From Mariprofundaceae bacterium (GTDB lineage: Bacteria > Pseudomonadota > Zetaproteobacteria > Mariprofundales > Mariprofundaceae): DNA of 64,000 bases. The stretch lies in the NCBI GenBank assembly GCA_021772895.1, contig JAJFLC010000018.1, forward strand, positions 48,034-112,033. The letters are read 5' to 3'. Position numbers and translations under genes: made by a program. The number at the start of each line of letters is the position of its first letter. Position 1 is the stretch's first letter. Positions 1-11,073 of the stretch are shown piece by piece. Below the pieces are notes generated by a model. That model did not search any database and was not told the DNA's origin. It worked only from the letters and a program-made list of their open reading frames with translations.

Positions 1-830
1 TCATGTTCCAGAGCTGGCATAGCATCCACCAGAATACGCATCAAAATTGCAAACCCTGCAACTTTTGGCCCAACGGACATAAATGCGGTTACCGGCGTAG
101 GCGCGCCTTCATAGGCATCCGGTGTCCACATATGGAACGGTGCCACAGAAACCTTAAAGGCCATGCCTGCAAGGACAAACAACATACCTACAAGTGTTGC
201 AGTACGTGCTGAATCTCCACTGTTCGCAAGGGCCTCACCGATCAGGTTAAAATCAAAGTTTCCGGTTGTACCATAAAGGAAAGAAATACCATAAAGCAGC
301 ATGCCCGATGAAAGTGAACCGAGAATAAAATATTTCAATGCAGCTTCAGATGAACGTAATACATCCCGCTGATAGCCGACCAGTACATATACAGACAACG
401 CCATCAACTCCACGCCCAGATACATGGTGATAAAGTTGGTTGCAGAAACCATCAGCATCATGCCAAGCAAAGCAAACAACATCAGCGCATAATATTCACC
501 AATATTTGTTTCCTCTTTCATGTAATCCAAAGACAGGATGATACCAAACACAGTAGCCGCCAACATCAGAAGCTTGGTAAAGGCCGCAAAATAATCCTGA
601 ACAAAGAAACCATAGAAAGTCATCATGGATTCTGAACCGGTGACATTCACAGTCGTGATTGCAGCGGCAATACAGGTCGCGATTGCCAGCCACGCGCTAA
701 TCTGCTTTTTCTCTTTTGATACAAACAAATCAAACAGAAGAATCACCATGGCCATCACAGCAATAATGATTTCCGGCAGCAAAATTTCCATATTTGCGGG
801 AAACGGGAACGGGAAAGTTACGTTAGCCAT
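1..830 (-). CDS. nuoN: NADH-quinone oxidoreductase subunit N (3' part outside window)
   Basis: Antiporter-like, proton-pumping membrane subunit of complex I. Reading leftward from the ATG at 830 gives about 276 codons without a stop before the window edge, so roughly the C-terminal 40% is missing. The start is followed by closely spaced hydrophobic helices. The conserved NuoN segment HMWTPDAYEGAPTPVTAF is readable near positions 95-150. It is the last gene of the nuo operon and begins 11 bases after the nuoM stop. Identity rests on this motif and on gene order. Confidence 0.95.
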   Translation of the reverse strand, partial: MANVTFPFPFPANMEILLPEIIIAVMAMVILLFDLFVSKEKKQISAWLAIATCIAAAITTVNVTGSESMMTFYGFFVQDYFAAFTKLLMLAATVFGIILSLDYMKEETNIGEYYALMLFALLGMMLMVSATNFITMYLGVELMALSVYVLVGYQRDVLRSSEAALKYFILGSLSSGMLLYGISFLYGTTGNFDFNLIGEALANSGDSARTATLVGMLFVLAGMAFKVSVAPFHMWTPDAYEGAPTPVTAFMSVGPKVAGFAILMRILVDAMPALEH

Positions 831-841
831 TAATCAATACC

Positions 842-2404
842 TCAGTGAACTGCGACTTCATGTGCCATGCCTGCTAACGCAGCCGCAGCTTCAAGCTTAC
901 TACTTGTGGCCTGCTCAATCAGATGTGCAACCGACTCATGCATGACATCAAGAACCGGCAGAGGATAGAAACCCATCCACAACACAAGCACAATCAGTGG
1001 TACAAAATATGAAAATTCTCGCACACTCATATCTTTCATGGTCTTCACTGCATCATGTTTGATATCACCCATGATGACACGTTTATACATCCACAGCGTA
1101 TAACAGGCAGAGAGAATGACACTCAGCGCTGCCGCAACCGCAATCCACTTGGCTGAAACACTTAGCTGCGACGGGTCTGCGGCAAATGTACCGATCAACA
1201 CCATGATTTCACCCACAAAGGAACTGGTTCCCGGAAGTGCCACGTTGGCGATGGAGAATAACATCATGACCGCAGCAAACACCGGCATGACATTCACCAC
1301 ACCACCATAGTCAGCAATTTCACGTGTGTGTAATCGATCATACATCACACCCACACAAAGGAAGAGCGCAGCAGCAACAAAACCATGTGAAATCATGTTA
1401 ATGATCGCGCCCTCTACAGCAGGTTGCGTGAACATGAAGGTTCCAAGGGTTACAAAACCCATGTGTGCAATCGATGAATAAGCAATCAGGCGCTTCATAT
1501 CTGTCTGCATCATCGCAACCAGTGAGATATAAATAATCGCAACCAGACTCAGACCCACCATGAACGGTACAAAATACTGGGATGCATCCGGGCAAATCGG
1601 CAGTGAAAAACGGAGGAAACCATACGCGCCCATCTTCAACAGAATCCCTGCCAGAATCACTGAACCTGCGGTGGGAGCTTCCGTATGTGCATCAGGCAGC
1701 CATGTATGCACTGGCCACATCGGAACCTTCACGGCAAAGGCAATAAAAAATGCAATCCAGATCCAGTATTGCCATTGGAAATCAAACGGAAAGTCCATGT
1801 ATGCCAGAATGCTGAATGTGCCACCTGATTTGAAATACATCGCCAACAGCGCAATCAACATCAACACCGAACCCGCTAAGGTATAAAGGAAAAACTTGAT
1901 TGTGGCATACACACGGTTTTTACCACCCCAAATACCGATAATCAGGTACATCGGAATCAGCATGGCCTCCCAAAAGAAGTAAAACAGCATCGAATCAAGT
2001 GCTGCAAACACACCAATCAATGTGGTTTCCAATATCAGGAATGCAACCATGTATTCCTTCACACGTTTCTGAATGCACTGCCACGCCGAAACAATACAAA
2101 CAATGGTTAGCAAACTGGTAAGAATAATAAATGGCATCGAGATGCCATCGACGCCCAAATTGTAGTTGATGTTGAACGTTTCAATCCAGGCATGAAACTC
2201 TCCGAACTGCATCTTCGAAGTCGACGTATCAAAGTGTGTTGCCAGCGGCACAGTCACAATGAATGTTACAATCGATACCAACAAAGCGGACCAGCGGACC
2301 ACCTGCTCATTTTTAATAAACAGCCAGATCACCAGCGCACCTGCCAACGGCAGAAAAATACTCAGAGTCAGAATCGGGAAGCCCAAGACGTTATGCAATT
2401 CCAT
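842..2404 (-). CDS. nuoM: NADH-quinone oxidoreductase subunit M
   Basis: Antiporter-like inner-membrane subunit of complex I, 520 aa from the ATG at 2404, a normal length for NuoM. Family motifs include WEAMLIPMYLIIGIWGG, the helix with VHTWLPDAHTEAPTAGSV, and the Lys-rich MMQTDMKRLIAYSSIAHMG. An in-frame GTG at 2413 would add three residues. A GGGGAG stretch lies 12 bases before the ATG and only 3 before the GTG, so I prefer the ATG. It sits between nuoL and nuoN on the same strand. Confidence 0.97.
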   Translation of the reverse strand: MELHNVLGFPILTLSIFLPLAGALVIWLFIKNEQVVRWSALLVSIVTFIVTVPLATHFDTSTSKMQFGEFHAWIETFNINYNLGVDGISMPFIILTSLLTIVCIVSAWQCIQKRVKEYMVAFLILETTLIGVFAALDSMLFYFFWEAMLIPMYLIIGIWGGKNRVYATIKFFLYTLAGSVLMLIALLAMYFKSGGTFSILAYMDFPFDFQWQYWIWIAFFIAFAVKVPMWPVHTWLPDAHTEAPTAGSVILAGILLKMGAYGFLRFSLPICPDASQYFVPFMVGLSLVAIIYISLVAMMQTDMKRLIAYSSIAHMGFVTLGTFMFTQPAVEGAIINMISHGFVAAALFLCVGVMYDRLHTREIADYGGVVNVMPVFAAVMMLFSIANVALPGTSSFVGEIMVLIGTFAADPSQLSVSAKWIAVAAALSVILSACYTLWMYKRVIMGDIKHDAVKTMKDMSVREFSYFVPLIVLVLWMGFYPLPVLDVMHESVAHLIEQATSSKLEAAAALAGMAHEVAVH

Positions 2405-2422
2405 GGTAGGCACTCTCTCCCC

Positions 2423-4417
2423 TTATGCGTTCAGCATCAGGTATGTCAGAAATCCGAACACACCGATTACCATTGCGTAAGCATAGTGATAAACCATGCC
2501 TGTCTGTACGGCTCGCAAACGAGCTGCGGCCTCTTTAATCGAATCAACAATGCCCGTATGAATCAACTTACCATCGATCATACCAAGATCACCCTTCTGC
2601 CAGAACCACGTACCCAAATGACGGGTTGGGCGAATGATCGCTTTTTCATATAACTCATCCCAATACCATTTATTCAGCAGGAAGGTGTGTAGACGAGGCA
2701 GCGTGTTTGCGATCATCGCCGGGTACTTCGTTTCACGGAAATACATCAAAAAGGCTACGCCAATACCTGATAAAGCCAGAATCAACGGCCCGTTTTCAAG
2801 CCAAAAATGTGATTGCCCGTGGTCATGCTCCAATACTTGCAGCTTCATCAAAGGGTTGTGCTGATCCAACACAAAGATCGAGCCATCAAAATAGGCTCCG
2901 AGTTCACCCATCTCCAGATAAGTGACCCCTATCCAACCCGACAATACAGCGCCAACGGCAAGAATTATGAGCGGAATGGTGATCACTTTCGGTGATTCAT
3001 GCAGATGCGCTTTTGTTTCAGCAGGCACACGGTCTGAATTATGAAACGTGAGGAAAAACATACGGAAAGTATAAAAGGCAGTCATAAACACACCGGATAT
3101 AACGGCGTAATAGGCCACATCACTTACCCAGCCCATCTCACGTACCGCGGTGGCCTCAATAATCAAATCCTTGGAGAAGAAGCCTGCAAACGGTGGAATA
3201 CCTGATAAGGCCAATGCCGCAAGAAACATCGTCACATAAGTAACCGGCATATATTTACGCAGTTGCCCCATTTTACGAATATCCTGCTCCGCCATCACTG
3301 CGTGGATCACAGAACCCGCCGCCAAGAAGAGCAATGCTTTGAAATAAGCGTGTGTCATCAGATGAAAAATACCAGCCGAATAAGCTGAAACACCACAGGC
3401 CACAAACATGTAACCGAGCTGTGAACAGGTTGAATATGCAATGACACGTTTAATGTCATTCTGAACCAGACCAATGGTTGCACACATCCAGGCTGTCGTT
3501 GCACCAACCAGCACCACTGCCGCCAATGCCACCTCGGAATATTCGAACATCGGTGACAGGCGTGCCACCATGAAGACACCTGCCGTCACCATCGTTGCAG
3601 CATGGATCAACGCGGAGATTGGCGTTGGGCCTTCCATAGAATCCGGCAACCAGACATGTAGCGGAACCTGACCCGATTTACCCATCGCACCCACAAACAG
3701 AGCCAAACAGATAAAGGTAATTGCTGATACATCCCAGCTCAGGAACGAAAGCGAAACGCCAGATTCAACAAGTGCGGGAACCGCTGCAAAAACCTTAGAG
3801 TATTCGACCGTACCAAAATAGTACCAGACAGCCAGAATACCCACTGCAAAACCAAAATCTCCCACACGGTTCACAATGAAAGCCTTCATGGCTGCAACTG
3901 TTGCAGTCTCTCTCTGATACCAGAAACCGATCAACAGATAAGAAAACAGGCCTACAGCTTCCCAGCCGAAAAACAGTGTGAAGAAACTATTGCCCATCAC
4001 CAGCACCAGCATGGAGAAGGTGAACGCAGAGATATATGAAAAGAAACGTGAATAACCCGGGTCACCATGCATGTAACCAATGGTGTAGATATGCACACAG
4101 GCAGAAACAATCGTAACGGTCATCATCATGACCGTTGTTAATCGATCGATCATCATGCCAATGGGAATGTCCAGATCACCTGAAATAATCCATGTCCAGA
4201 AGTTGCCATGAAAAGAAGCGCCACCCATCACCTGAATGAATACATGTATGGATAACACCGTCGATGCGATCACCAGAGTGCATGTGATCCAATGCGAAAG
4301 CCTTTCTTTCAGGAACCATCCAAACAGACCCACAACCATGGCACCGATTAGCGGCAATACAGGAATCGCCAGAAGTTCAACTGTACTAAGTGTCTCTTGC
4401 GTCAAAACCTCTTGCAC
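2423..4417 (-). CDS. nuoL: NADH-quinone oxidoreductase subunit L
   Basis: Largest antiporter-like subunit of complex I, 664 aa. Family motifs are WEAVGLFSYLLIGFWYQR, LHVWLPDSMEGPTPISALIH and the VQNDIKRVIAYSTCSQLGYM helix. The C-terminal part carries the long lateral-helix extension typical of NuoL. I chose the GTG at 4417 because GGAGG lies five bases upstream; a TTG one codon earlier is too close to that site. It is followed by nuoM with an 18-base gap. Confidence 0.97.
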   Translation of the reverse strand: MQEVLTQETLSTVELLAIPVLPLIGAMVVGLFGWFLKERLSHWITCTLVIASTVLSIHVFIQVMGGASFHGNFWTWIISGDLDIPIGMMIDRLTTVMMMTVTIVSACVHIYTIGYMHGDPGYSRFFSYISAFTFSMLVLVMGNSFFTLFFGWEAVGLFSYLLIGFWYQRETATVAAMKAFIVNRVGDFGFAVGILAVWYYFGTVEYSKVFAAVPALVESGVSLSFLSWDVSAITFICLALFVGAMGKSGQVPLHVWLPDSMEGPTPISALIHAATMVTAGVFMVARLSPMFEYSEVALAAVVLVGATTAWMCATIGLVQNDIKRVIAYSTCSQLGYMFVACGVSAYSAGIFHLMTHAYFKALLFLAAGSVIHAVMAEQDIRKMGQLRKYMPVTYVTMFLAALALSGIPPFAGFFSKDLIIEATAVREMGWVSDVAYYAVISGVFMTAFYTFRMFFLTFHNSDRVPAETKAHLHESPKVITIPLIILAVGAVLSGWIGVTYLEMGELGAYFDGSIFVLDQHNPLMKLQVLEHDHGQSHFWLENGPLILALSGIGVAFLMYFRETKYPAMIANTLPRLHTFLLNKWYWDELYEKAIIRPTRHLGTWFWQKGDLGMIDGKLIHTGIVDSIKEAAARLRAVQTGMVYHYAYAMVIGVFGFLTYLMLNA

Positions 4418-4428
4418 CAAAGCCTCCC

Positions 4429-4734
4429 TTAACCCTGCAACGTATTGATATCTTCAATATCAATAGAACGACGCTGACGATAAAAAGCCACCAGAATGGC
4501 AAGGCCCACTGCCACCTCACTGGCAGCAACTGTCAACACAAAGAAAACAAAAATCTGGCCAGCCAGATCATTCAGAAAATGTGAGAAGGCTACAAAATTG
4601 ATATTCACAGCCAACAGCATCAATTCGATACACATCAGGATCGTAATCACATTTTTACGATTCAGAAACAACCCGATCACGCCCAATGAAAACAAACAGG
4701 CCGCAACAACTAAATACGCCGATAGAGGTACCAT
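4429..4734 (-). CDS. nuoK: NADH-quinone oxidoreductase subunit K
   Basis: Small three-helix subunit of complex I, 101 aa, the usual size. The conserved acidic helix residues are visible in [17 protein letters not shown], and the second is in [19 protein letters not shown]. The start codon overlaps the nuoJ stop codon by one base (TAATG), which implies translational coupling. NuoK is homologous to MrpC-type antiporter subunits, but the position inside a full nuo operon leaves no doubt. Confidence 0.97.
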   Translation of the reverse strand: MVPLSAYLVVAACLFSLGVIGLFLNRKNVITILMCIELMLLAVNINFVAFSHFLNDLAGQIFVFFVLTVAASEVAVGLAILVAFYRQRRSIDIEDINTLQG

Positions 4735-5318
4735 TACATCTTCACCTTGCGCAGGCGATCTTCTTTACGGGTATTCACCTGAGCTGAAATATTTTGATAT
4801 TTTGCATCTTTACGTTCACGCAGTGTCAATACAATTGCACCCACCAGAGCGACCAGCAAAATAATTGCCGCCACCTCAAAGCCCAGCAGGTATTTGGTAT
4901 AAAGTTCTTTGCCGATTTCAACCGTGTTGTTCACTTCCTGACCCAGATGCACTGCCTGCACCATTTCATCAGAAACAAACACGCCACTGCTTGCAGAAGC
5001 AATCAGTTCCACCAGAAGGATCACTGCAATAATGCCGCCCATCGGCAGATACTGAAGAAAACCTTCGCGCAACTTAGCCCGGTTCACATCCAGCATCATG
5101 ATCACAAACATGAACAGCACCATCACAGCACCAACATAAATGAGAATCAAAATAATTCCGATAAATTCGGCATCAAGCAGAAAGAAAAGCCCTGCAGCGT
5201 TAAAAAAGCAAAAAATGAGAAACATCACGGAGTGCATGGTGTTATGTGCAAGCACAACGCCCATCCCTGCCAGGACAGCAAGCCCTCCAAACAGATAAAA
5301 GAAAACAGTTTCTAACAT
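4734..5318 (-). CDS. nuoJ: NADH-quinone oxidoreductase subunit J
   Basis: Membrane subunit of complex I, 194 aa with about five hydrophobic helices. The pi-bulge helix motif of NuoJ/ND6 is recognisable in [17 protein letters not shown]. The tail after the last helix (residues about 165-194) is rich in Lys and Arg and should lie in the cytoplasm. It starts nine bases after the nuoI stop and overlaps nuoK by one base. Confidence 0.96.
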   Translation of the reverse strand: MLETVFFYLFGGLAVLAGMGVVLAHNTMHSVMFLIFCFFNAAGLFFLLDAEFIGIILILIYVGAVMVLFMFVIMMLDVNRAKLREGFLQYLPMGGIIAVILLVELIASASSGVFVSDEMVQAVHLGQEVNNTVEIGKELYTKYLLGFEVAAIILLVALVGAIVLTLRERKDAKYQNISAQVNTRKEDRLRKVKM

Positions 5319-5327
5319 CTCTTCTCC

Positions 5328-5819
5328 TTAACCTTTGCGCGGAACATCTACAGCAATATTTGCAGCAATTTGAGATTCATAGCGTTTACCAACATCCAGT
5401 AACATATCTTTGGTATAATAAAGATTTGCACGGGTTTCAGTGGCATATTCAAATTCCTGAGTCTCTACAATCGCATCAACAGGACAGGCTTCCTGACAGA
5501 AACCACAGAAAATACATTTGCTCATATCAATATCATAACGTGTGGTTCGGCGTGTTCCGTCATCACGCTCTTCTGACTCAATCAGAATCGCCAGAGCCGG
5601 ACAGACCACTTCACAAAGTTTGCAGGCAATGCAGCGCTCTTCACCATTTTCATAACGACGTAACGCATGCAAACCACGGAAACGTGGCGAAAGTGGCGTG
5701 CGCTCCTCAGGGTATTCAACGGTAATCTTCTTTTTAAACAGATACTTGCCAGTCAAAGCCATGCCACGAAGCAATTCAAGCAGCAACCAGGTTTTGAGTG
5801 CACGTTTGATTAATGACAT
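5328..5819 (-). CDS. nuoI: NADH-quinone oxidoreductase subunit I, two 4Fe-4S clusters
   Basis: Ferredoxin-like subunit carrying clusters N6a and N6b in the peripheral arm. Two CxxCxxCxxxCP motifs are present ([16 protein letters not shown] and [16 protein letters not shown]). The 163-aa length matches the family. The ATG at 5819 is preceded by an excellent GGAGGTGAT ribosome site. Upstream in-frame ATGs would add 13 unrelated residues and overlap nuoH further, so they were not used. Confidence 0.97.
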   Translation of the reverse strand: MSLIKRALKTWLLLELLRGMALTGKYLFKKKITVEYPEERTPLSPRFRGLHALRRYENGEERCIACKLCEVVCPALAILIESEERDDGTRRTTRYDIDMSKCIFCGFCQEACPVDAIVETQEFEYATETRANLYYTKDMLLDVGKRYESQIAANIAVDVPRKG

Positions 5820-5823
5820 CCCA

Positions 5824-6939
5824 TCACCTCCAAGGCTGCCAGAAGCCGATAACATCACTGATCCAGGTCAGGTTCGATGAAATATCACCCGCATACGTTG
5901 CCATACCAATCACCGCGATCCATGACAACGTCCACGGCAGAAACACTTTCCAACCCAGACGCATCAGCTGGTCATAACGAAAACGGGGAAAGGTTGCGCG
6001 GAACCATATAAAAACAAAAATCAAAAATGAGGTTTTGCCAAGCAGCCATACTGTTCCAGGAATCGCATCAAAAAATGCGCCTACAACCGGGAAATCTGCC
6101 GGAAGCGGTGCATACCAGCCGCCAAGGAACATAATCGCAGTCATCAGACTGATCAAAATCATGGCGGCATATTCAGCCAGTGAGAAGGTCGCAAACCACA
6201 TACCGGAATATTCCACAAAGAAACCTGCTACCAGCTCCGCTTCGCCCTCAGGCAGATCGAAGGGTGAACGGTTCGTTTCTGCACAGCCTGAGATGAAAAA
6301 CACGACAAACATTGGAAACAGAGGGATAATATACCAATTCAAAAATCCATACTCGCCAGCCTGAGCGTGTACAATCGCAGAAAGATTCATGCTTCCCGCC
6401 ATAATCAGAACACAGACAATGGAAAATCCCATCGCAATTTCATATGAAATCATCTGACCTGTCGCACGAAGCGCACCAATCAATGCATATTTGGAATTTG
6501 AAGCCCAACCCGCCATCAAGATACCGTAAATCGCAAGGCTTGAGATCGCCATGACGTAGAGTACACCAACATTGAGATTCGCAATCGCCATCACATGGGT
6601 CTCTTCCCAAAAACCAAACAGGGTCGTCTCACCAAATGGAACCACAGCAAAGGCGACCAGCGCTGGCACCAATGCCATCACAGGGGCAGCAACAAAAAGA
6701 TATTTATTTGCAGTTGTTGGAATAATGGTTTCTTTCAAAAAAAGTTTTAGACCATCGGCAATCGGCTGTAAAAGCCCCGCAGGACCGACACGGTTACAGC
6801 CTTTACGAATCTGCATCCAACCGATCACCCGGCGCTCAGCATAGGTAATATAAGCCACTGATAGTGCAATTGGTACTGCAATAGCCAAAATCTCAAGCGC
6901 CCAGATGCCACCCTGCATTGCAACATCTAACCAACTCAT
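5824..6939 (-). CDS. nuoH: NADH-quinone oxidoreductase subunit H
   Basis: Membrane subunit that forms much of the quinone-binding chamber, 371 aa with about eight hydrophobic helices. Family signatures are [21 protein letters not shown] near the N terminus and the segment with [19 protein letters not shown] around residue 220. Its ATG overlaps the nuoG stop by four bases (ATGA), so the two genes are likely translationally coupled. Confidence 0.97.
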   Translation of the reverse strand: MSWLDVAMQGGIWALEILAIAVPIALSVAYITYAERRVIGWMQIRKGCNRVGPAGLLQPIADGLKLFLKETIIPTTANKYLFVAAPVMALVPALVAFAVVPFGETTLFGFWEETHVMAIANLNVGVLYVMAISSLAIYGILMAGWASNSKYALIGALRATGQMISYEIAMGFSIVCVLIMAGSMNLSAIVHAQAGEYGFLNWYIIPLFPMFVVFFISGCAETNRSPFDLPEGEAELVAGFFVEYSGMWFATFSLAEYAAMILISLMTAIMFLGGWYAPLPADFPVVGAFFDAIPGTVWLLGKTSFLIFVFIWFRATFPRFRYDQLMRLGWKVFLPWTLSWIAVIGMATYAGDISSNLTWISDVIGFWQPWR

Positions 6940-9278
6940 GCTGCACCCCCCACAAAATCAACCTCGGATTCACTGGAAAGGTCACCTGCAACACCACGCT
7001 TGGCGACAAACAACACGCCCGGCACAACATCTTCCCGGCTTCCAACGTGAACGCTTTGTTCACCACTCGAGGTTCTAACTACCCGTTCACCTTCCGCACC
7101 TGCAAGTGTATTCGGGTGCACAAGCACATCATCCAGCGCGTGCAGGCAACCCGCTTCAGACAACAGGTCAGAGGCGCGTACCCATGCACCTTCACGATAC
7201 ATCGAGTAACGACTGATGAGATCCAGAGATCTGCTCGGAGCTTTTGTGGATGATGCATGTGTAGCTGTATTGTTTCGCGCAGCCGTAATCATCAGTTCAT
7301 CGGATGAACGCCATGCATGTTCCATTTGAGGTGCAAAACGGATCACATGAGCGCGCAACTCGTCCAGATTAACGGCCGGAATATCTCCACCCATATCCTG
7401 AATCAAACGCATCATGACCTTCCAAAGCGGGCGTTCAGCACCCAAAGAAGAGAGTGGATTCTCTGCAACCCGAATTCGCCCTTCCATATTCACAAAACTG
7501 CCTTCGACTTCAGAATAAGCAGCCGCTGGCAGTTGCACTTCAGCATATTCACTGATCTGACCTGAAATAGCACCGACCTGAACCAAAGGCACCTTATCCA
7601 TCGCCTGTTTAGCCTGAACTGAAAACAGGCCATCACCCTGTGGATCACTACCAATCAACAGCAGCACATCCAGTTCACCATTCGATGCGGCATCAAACAA
7701 CTCACCCGCACTTGTACGCACATCACCAAATACAGATGAAAGTAACTGCGGATTCATGCCTTCCGAAATCAGGTTACGTCCATCTTTGCCTGCTTCCGCA
7801 TGGCCGCAGGCACGCATCAGAAGATCCAGCCCATAAATAAGTGCCGCTGCATCTTCATGTGAACGAATCTCTTCTCCGACCAGCAAGGCACAGGAATCAT
7901 CCATCAACGCATCAGCAAGTAGTTTGCCTGCTTCATGACGCCCTTCAACCCCAGCCATCCATGCATCCATGCCAGCGGCTGTTTTGCCAAGGCCCGAAAC
8001 CTGCTGCATCGCAAAAGCAATCACTGCGGACCAGTCCCGAGGCCTGATCAACGAATCCTTGGTCGGTTCTGTATTGGTTCGGTAGTTCATCGCACCAATA
8101 CGACTGACAGGTTTACCTGCATTGATTCGTTTACGTAATCGCTGCATCAAAACAGGCAATCGCTGACGAAGATCCGAGCCAAGAATGACAACCTGACCCG
8201 AATCTTCAATCTGTTGCGTGGTCATCGCCAGGCCTTCTTCAAAGGCAAAACTGCGCATATCGCGGCGGTGCAGATCAAATGCGACTTTAGCACCTTCAAA
8301 CACAGCATCATTCAACAAACGAATCGATGTTAACCCTTCAACACTCCAGTCAGGTGAGAAAACAATTCCCACACGCTTGCCCTTCATCAGCTCGACAGCA
8401 CGACCAATCGCATCATCCCAGCTTGCAGCGACCAGCCCGCCACTTTCACGGACTTTTGGCTCAAGAATTCGCTGCTCTGAGCGGAATGCATCATAAACAT
8501 AACGTCCACGATCACAGATCCAAGGCTCCATGCCATCCTTTTCCGGACGAATACGAATCACCTCATCCCCACGGGACTCAATCGTAATATCACAACCTTG
8601 CGGACATTGGGTACATGTACTCTTGTGGCGTGTTACTTCCCATGGACGCGACACATCATGCGAAGGTTTATCCAACAATGCGCCAACCGGACAAATATCC
8701 GACAGGTTACCTGACAATTCAGAACTCAAACAATCTTCAACGATACCATCGATACGCATATGATCGCCACGATCAAGCACACCCATATCACCTGTGCCAG
8801 CCACTTCATCCGCGAAACGAACACAACGCGTACAATGAATGCAACGTGTCATACAGGTACTAACAAACGGGCCAAGATCATGATCAACCACTGCGCGTTT
8901 CATTTCAGCATAACGGCCATGTGAAGCGCCATGTTCAACTGCATAGTCCTGTAATTTACATGCACCACCCTGATCACAAACCGGGCAATCAAGCGGATGG
9001 TGGATCAGCAAATATTCCATCATCATTTCACGATCTTTTTCCAACGCTTCCGTTTGAGTTCGGACTTTCATACCTTCAGCCACAGGCGTGCAGCATGAAG
9101 CAGCGGGTTTATTCCAGCCTTCAATCTCAACCAGACACATACGGCAATTCGCAGCCACAGAAAGTTCAGGGTGATAACAGAAATATGGAACCTCAGCACC
9201 ATTTTCACGGCAGGCTTCAAGGATACTTGTACCAGGCGTTACGGTTACTTCTTCATCGTTGATATACAGCGCCGTCAT
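6936..9278 (-). CDS. nuoG: NADH-quinone oxidoreductase subunit G, iron-sulfur protein
   Basis: Large peripheral-arm subunit, 780 aa. The N terminus carries a 2Fe-2S ferredoxin fold with cysteines in [16 protein letters not shown] and NCRMC. The His-ligated cluster motif [19 protein letters not shown] and the 4Fe-4S motif CIHCTRC follow. A further CxxCxxxC (CTQCPQGC) with a Cys 26 residues later (WICDRG) matches the off-pathway N7 ligand set seen in some bacteria. The rest is a molybdopterin-oxidoreductase-like domain, which carries no cofactor in complex I. It overlaps nuoH and nuoF by four bases each. Confidence 0.97.
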   Translation of the reverse strand: MTALYINDEEVTVTPGTSILEACRENGAEVPYFCYHPELSVAANCRMCLVEIEGWNKPAASCCTPVAEGMKVRTQTEALEKDREMMMEYLLIHHPLDCPVCDQGGACKLQDYAVEHGASHGRYAEMKRAVVDHDLGPFVSTCMTRCIHCTRCVRFADEVAGTGDMGVLDRGDHMRIDGIVEDCLSSELSGNLSDICPVGALLDKPSHDVSRPWEVTRHKSTCTQCPQGCDITIESRGDEVIRIRPEKDGMEPWICDRGRYVYDAFRSEQRILEPKVRESGGLVAASWDDAIGRAVELMKGKRVGIVFSPDWSVEGLTSIRLLNDAVFEGAKVAFDLHRRDMRSFAFEEGLAMTTQQIEDSGQVVILGSDLRQRLPVLMQRLRKRINAGKPVSRIGAMNYRTNTEPTKDSLIRPRDWSAVIAFAMQQVSGLGKTAAGMDAWMAGVEGRHEAGKLLADALMDDSCALLVGEEIRSHEDAAALIYGLDLLMRACGHAEAGKDGRNLISEGMNPQLLSSVFGDVRTSAGELFDAASNGELDVLLLIGSDPQGDGLFSVQAKQAMDKVPLVQVGAISGQISEYAEVQLPAAAYSEVEGSFVNMEGRIRVAENPLSSLGAERPLWKVMMRLIQDMGGDIPAVNLDELRAHVIRFAPQMEHAWRSSDELMITAARNNTATHASSTKAPSRSLDLISRYSMYREGAWVRASDLLSEAGCLHALDDVLVHPNTLAGAEGERVVRTSSGEQSVHVGSREDVVPGVLFVAKRGVAGDLSSESEVDFVGGAA

Positions 9279-10567
9279 GCTGATTGCTCCTCTTGATGAG
9301 ATTGAGCCATGCGAGATCGAAGCTCATCCGGAAAATGCTCAAGCAAAGAAAGAATCGGAGCCGCAGCACCATCAGCCAGCGCACAAATTGTACGCCCGGC
9401 CATATGCTCCGATGCCTCTTTCAAAACCTTCAAATCAGCTTCACAGCCATGACCCGTTTCCACACGATTCATCACGCGTTCCAGCCAACCCGTACCTTCA
9501 CGGCATGGCGTACACTGACCACATGACTCATGCGCATAAAAATGTGCCAGCCGCCGGGTTAAGGCTACCAAATCAGCAGTTTCATCCATCACAATAATCG
9601 CACCTGAACCCAGCATGGAGCCTGCTTTAATCAGATCATCAAATGTTAATGGCACATCGTAATGCTCTGCCATCAACCATGCGGAAGAAGAGCCGCCGGG
9701 AATAATTGCTTTTGGAACCGTGCCGTGCTGAAGACCACCACAATAGTCCTCGATCAGTGTTCTCATCGTTGTGCCCATCGGCACTTCATAATTGCCCGGC
9801 TTATTCACATGACCGGAAACTGAAAATATCTTGAAGCCTGTATTGTTCGGCACCCCAATCGCCGCATGCCATGCGCCACCATGCTCCAGAATTGCTGGAA
9901 CAGTTGCCAGCGTTTCCACATTATTCACAACTGTGGGACAACCATAAAAACCTTCAACCGCAGGGAATGGCGGTTTAAAGCGAGGACGTCCCGGCCGACC
10001 CTCCAGCGATTCAATCAACGCTGTCTCTTCACCACAAATGTAAGCACCAGCACCACGGTGCACAGTCAGATCCATTGAATAATCAGTGCCAAGGATATTT
10101 TCACCCAGCAGGTTGGCGGCATAGGCCTCACGAATCGCCTCATTCATCACATTGGCTTCGTGCAGAAATTCACCCCGAATATAGATATAGGCATCTTTTA
10201 CATCGAGTGCAAACCCAGCCATAATCATGCCTTCAATCAACAGGTGTGGATCAAAACGCATAATATCACGATCTTTGAAAGTACCCGGCTCTCCCTCATC
10301 TGCATTACAGAGAAGATAAGTCGGTTTACCCGTATTGCGCGGAACAAATGACCACTTCAAACCTGTTGGGAAGCCCGCCCCGCCACGACCACGAAGGCCT
10401 GACGTTTTCACTTCATCAATAATTTTATCTGCATCAAACTCTTTCAAGACAGTCGGAAGGAACGCATACGCACCATTTTTACGGGCAACAGCAAGCGAGT
10501 TTTGATTTGGCACATCAACATGATCAAAACAAATTCCGGTAACTTTCTGCGGATCAGACGGGATCAT
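9275..10567 (-). CDS. nuoF: NADH-quinone oxidoreductase subunit F, NADH and FMN site
   Basis: NADH-oxidising flavoprotein subunit, 430 aa. The glycine-rich NADH/FMN segment GRGGAGFPTGLKWSF is near residue 60. The cluster N3 ligands are in ESCGQCTPCREGTGW plus the later TICALADGAA. It overlaps both nuoE and nuoG by four bases, a compact arrangement that keeps the NuoEFG module together. Confidence 0.97.
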   Translation of the reverse strand: MIPSDPQKVTGICFDHVDVPNQNSLAVARKNGAYAFLPTVLKEFDADKIIDEVKTSGLRGRGGAGFPTGLKWSFVPRNTGKPTYLLCNADEGEPGTFKDRDIMRFDPHLLIEGMIMAGFALDVKDAYIYIRGEFLHEANVMNEAIREAYAANLLGENILGTDYSMDLTVHRGAGAYICGEETALIESLEGRPGRPRFKPPFPAVEGFYGCPTVVNNVETLATVPAILEHGGAWHAAIGVPNNTGFKIFSVSGHVNKPGNYEVPMGTTMRTLIEDYCGGLQHGTVPKAIIPGGSSSAWLMAEHYDVPLTFDDLIKAGSMLGSGAIIVMDETADLVALTRRLAHFYAHESCGQCTPCREGTGWLERVMNRVETGHGCEADLKVLKEASEHMAGRTICALADGAAAPILSLLEHFPDELRSRMAQSHQEEQSA

Positions 10568-11073
10568 TTCTTCCCTCCTTGCCCGCGGGCCTCAGTAATA
10601 AATACATCCATATGAGCCGCATCCACCTTTTCATGGTAGGCATTATTAATTTGAACCACCGGTGCGCCCGCACAGGCACCCGCACACTCAACTTCGGTGA
10701 CGGTAAACAAGCCATCGGGAGTCGTCCCGCCGACTTTGATTTCAAGCGTATCACAAAGGTGGCGAACCAGCTCATCTGCGCCATTTAACATGCAACCGGC
10801 ATTGGTACATACTTCAAGCAAATAAGTGCCACATGGTTTTTCACGGAACATGGTATAAAAGGTGACAACTTCACGCACAGCCATCAGATGCAGGCCCAAC
10901 GTTTTAGCCACCAGCTTCTGCACATCCATCGAAAGATATTCAAAATCCTCCTGTGCCATGTGTAAAACAGGAAGCAGTGCTGAACGTGAATGTGGATAAC
11001 GCGCAATCAATGTTTTGATCTCTTCAAGACGCTTGCTGGAAAATTGTGGCAGAGCCTGCTCAACAGCACTCAT
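10564..11073 (-). CDS. nuoE: NADH-quinone oxidoreductase subunit E, 2Fe-2S
   Basis: Thioredoxin-fold 2Fe-2S subunit (cluster N1a), 169 aa. The four ligands are visible as CTNAGC and CAGAC. The ATG at 11073 has GGGGAGGTGG upstream and overlaps the nuoD stop codon as ATGA. Longer readings starting inside nuoD are not supported by similarity, since the protein begins [12 protein letters not shown]. Confidence 0.96.
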   Translation of the reverse strand: MSAVEQALPQFSSKRLEEIKTLIARYPHSRSALLPVLHMAQEDFEYLSMDVQKLVAKTLGLHLMAVREVVTFYTMFREKPCGTYLLEVCTNAGCMLNGADELVRHLCDTLEIKVGGTTPDGLFTVTEVECAGACAGAPVVQINNAYHEKVDAAHMDVFITEARGQGGKK

